Part shown: piece by piece, positions 41,030 to 42,521 of the stretch
How positions within the stretch are numbered: the first letter of the stretch is position 1
Layout: each line of letters begins with the position of its first letter
Source of the DNA: JASUTC01 sp035447925
Lineage (GTDB): Bacteria; Thermotogota; Thermotogae; MWEM01
Reading direction: 5' to 3'
NCBI GenBank assembly: GCA_035447925.1
Contig: DAOTHY010000012.1
Span: 1 to 42,521 of the forward strand
DNA: 42,521 nucleotides
The notes under the pieces: generated by a model
What the model was told of the DNA's origin: nothing
Seen by the model: the letters and a program-made list of their open reading frames with translations, nothing else
Database searches by the model: none
Translations under genes and position numbers: made by a program

Positions 41030-42521
41030 ATGAAGATGACATGGTCTGTTTTTAATAATCGGGTGAGCATTAAAGGAGAGATGATTCAAATAAAAAGAAG
41101 CGATATAGATCATTCACCCATTGGATTTGCCAAGGGAAAGATTATTTACGATATCCATCATCAGCCCGTTGATTATGATATTTATTATGTCAACAAGGCC
41201 GTCAGTCAATTGACGGGTATCGTTCTAAAGGAAGAAGGGCGTTCTCTTTTTACGCAGGTTTTTCCCCGAATCAACCAGAGCAATCTTTTTTGGCTAAACC
41301 GTTCAGTCAAAGCAGCATTAAAAGATGGAAGAACTGAATTGCAACTTCACTCATCCACATTGGACGGGTGGTTTCGCTTTACCTTCGAAATTCATGAGGA
41401 TGACATCATCACCTGCTGGACTGAAGACATCACGGCGAACATCCTCCTGGAACAAAAATTGGAACAAATCCAACTATATGAACACATTTTCTCATCCGTC
41501 CAAGATCCCATCGCTCTATTGGACAGAGATTATACTTTCACAACCGTCAACAAAGCTTATAGTCAGTTATATGACAGTGATCAACAAGGTCTCATCGGGA
41601 AAAAGATATGCGATTTTTTTAAAAACGACGCCACATTTCAAACCACCATCAAGCCTTATATTGATGAATGCCTCGAGGGAAAACCCGTTCATTACAGAAT
41701 GTGGCGTGAATTTCCAAACAAAGATTTAAGATATCTGGATATCCGTTATTATCCTTATAAAAACAAAGCGGGAACCGTTACAGGCTTTATTTCACAACTC
41801 AGAGATTATACCCGTGAGAAAATCCTTCGCAATCAGTTACTTCAATCCCAACGGGATTGGGAACAAACCTTTGAATCCCTCAACGACATTCTGATCATTG
41901 TGAATAGGGATCTGGAGATCGAGAATGTGAATCAGGCGGCACTGAATCTTTTCAACGTAAAAAAAAGGGATCTTTTAGGTCTGAATTCAATGGACATTCT
42001 TCAAGCCTATGAGTTTGTTTTAGATCGCTGTCCTTTTGAGGAGGCAAAAAAGAGTTCTGATCATTATATGGTCAATACCCATCTAAGGGAAAAAGATCTT
42101 TATTTTTCGCTAACGACTTATCCGATCTTTTCCGATTCGGGCGAATTATTGAGTATCGTAGGAATCTTTACGGATATTACAGAGTTAAGAAAGGCCAAAA
42201 TCGCAGTTGAAACAGAAAAAAAGAAAAAAGAGATGCTGTTCGCAAGCATCGGCCATGATTTGAAAACCCCACTCAACGGCATCCTGGGTTTTACATCGAT
42301 GCTTGAAAATGAATTGAACGAACCAGAGCATCTTGAATACGTTGAAATAATCAAGCAATCCGGTCAAAACTTATTGAAATTAGTAGAGGACATTTTACTC
42401 TTCTCAAAAAGTGAAGCAGGAAAAATAACCTTGCAGGAGGAAATGACTGCAACCAGGCAATTGTTTGAAGAAAGCTGTTCTTTGATTAGTCCAATGCTGA
42501 AAGACAAAGATGTTCAGTTGA
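41030..42521 (+). CDS. PAS-domain sensor histidine kinase (3' end outside window)
   Basis: An open frame of about 497 codons runs to the window edge without a stop. It shows an N-terminal PAS-like domain (HSPIGFAKGKIIYD...WFRFTFEIHEDDI), a second PAS (FSSVQDPIALLDRDYTFTTVNKAY), a third PAS (TFESLNDILIIVNRDLEIENVNQAA) and HisKA with His409 (IGHDLKTPLNGILGF). The ATPase would lie beyond the edge. No membrane segment is seen. The N-terminus shares layout and motifs (PIGFA, VN.A, W.F) with the preceding hybrid kinase, so the two look like paralogues. Start choices are ATG 41030 (GAGG four bases upstream), 41036, or 41081 (AAGGAG very close). Confidence 0.88.
   Translation, partial: MKMTWSVFNNRVSIKGEMIQIKRSDIDHSPIGFAKGKIIYDIHHQPVDYDIYYVNKAVSQLTGIVLKEEGRSLFTQVFPRINQSNLFWLNRSVKAALKDGRTELQLHSSTLDGWFRFTFEIHEDDIITCWTEDITANILLEQKLEQIQLYEHIFSSVQDPIALLDRDYTFTTVNKAYSQLYDSDQQGLIGKKICDFFKNDATFQTTIKPYIDECLEGKPVHYRMWREFPNKDLRYLDIRYYPYKNKAGTVTGFISQLRDYTREKILRNQLLQSQRDWEQTFESLNDILIIVNRDLEIENVNQAALNLFNVKKRDLLGLNSMDILQAYEFVLDRCPFEEAKKSSDHYMVNTHLREKDLYFSLTTYPIFSDSGELLSIVGIFTDITELRKAKIAVETEKKKKEMLFASIGHDLKTPLNGILGFTSMLENELNEPEHLEYVEIIKQSGQNLLKLVEDILLFSKSEAGKITLQEEMTATRQLFEESCSLISPMLKDKDVQL

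Noticed and set aside
1..42521. CRISPR arrays, tRNA genes, rRNA, insertion sequences, toxin-antitoxin or defence genes
   Set aside because: I looked for regular repeats, cloverleaf-like segments, transposase motifs and defence domains and found none.

Overview
The window reads as ordinary chromosome of a moderately low-GC, motile, anaerobe-type bacterium that has an outer membrane. The best lineage guess is Thermotogota (mesophilic or moderately thermophilic relatives such as Kosmotoga, Mesotoga or Petrotoga). This rests on three things: a CheY that I remember as very close to the Thermotoga maritima protein, the cheA-cheY-fliO-fliP linkage without the fliQ/fliR/flhB run, and a predicted beta-barrel envelope protein ending in Trp. 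It is inference from memory, not a search. TTG and GTG starts are frequent, and genes are densely packed with many ATGA overlaps. No rRNA, tRNA, CRISPR array, insertion sequence or phage gene was seen.

Layout: bases 100-11378 (minus strand) carry a long co-oriented run: cyclodeaminase-family protein, tgt, a barrel/lipoprotein pair, ispD, PIN-PhoH ATPase, cheA, cheY, fliO, fliP, an FGGY sugar kinase and a methyltransferase. Bases 11517-12850 (minus) encode a two-subunit CoA-transferase, divergent from a HAD phosphatase. Bases 13705-16848 (minus) are a sugar ABC transporter (binding protein plus two permeases, no ATPase) with an internal terminator. Bases 17049-22492 (minus) are a methylmalonyl-CoA mutase operon (mutA, mutB, meaB) with its own extended -10 promoter and terminators on both sides. 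Next comes a decayed chemoreceptor, then a housekeeping set (alpha/beta hydrolase, recN, nadK, yggT, and a DtxR-type metal regulator with an operator-like palindrome), divergent from rsmE.

Bases 28328-31091 (minus) encode a Spy/CpxP-like envelope protein followed by an OmpR-type regulator and a sensor kinase, with 11-bp-phased direct repeats at the predicted promoter: a Cpx-like envelope stress module. After that come an exported hydrolase coupled to a MazG-type protein, a double-GNAT protein, a zinc CDF exporter, GrpB-family and NlpC/P60 (YkfC-like) proteins divergent from lysA, and two related PAS-rich sensor kinases. The second kinase runs off the right edge.

The most unusual signal is in translation initiation. 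In both ctfA and mutB a strong Shine-Dalgarno lies 23-24 nt from the ATG, and a 15-nt hairpin (5-bp stem, 5-nt loop) fills the gap, so folding would restore a spacing of 8-9 nt. In mutB the hairpin loop also holds the stop codon of mutA. I found no clear evidence of a wholly new multi-gene defence or biosynthetic system.
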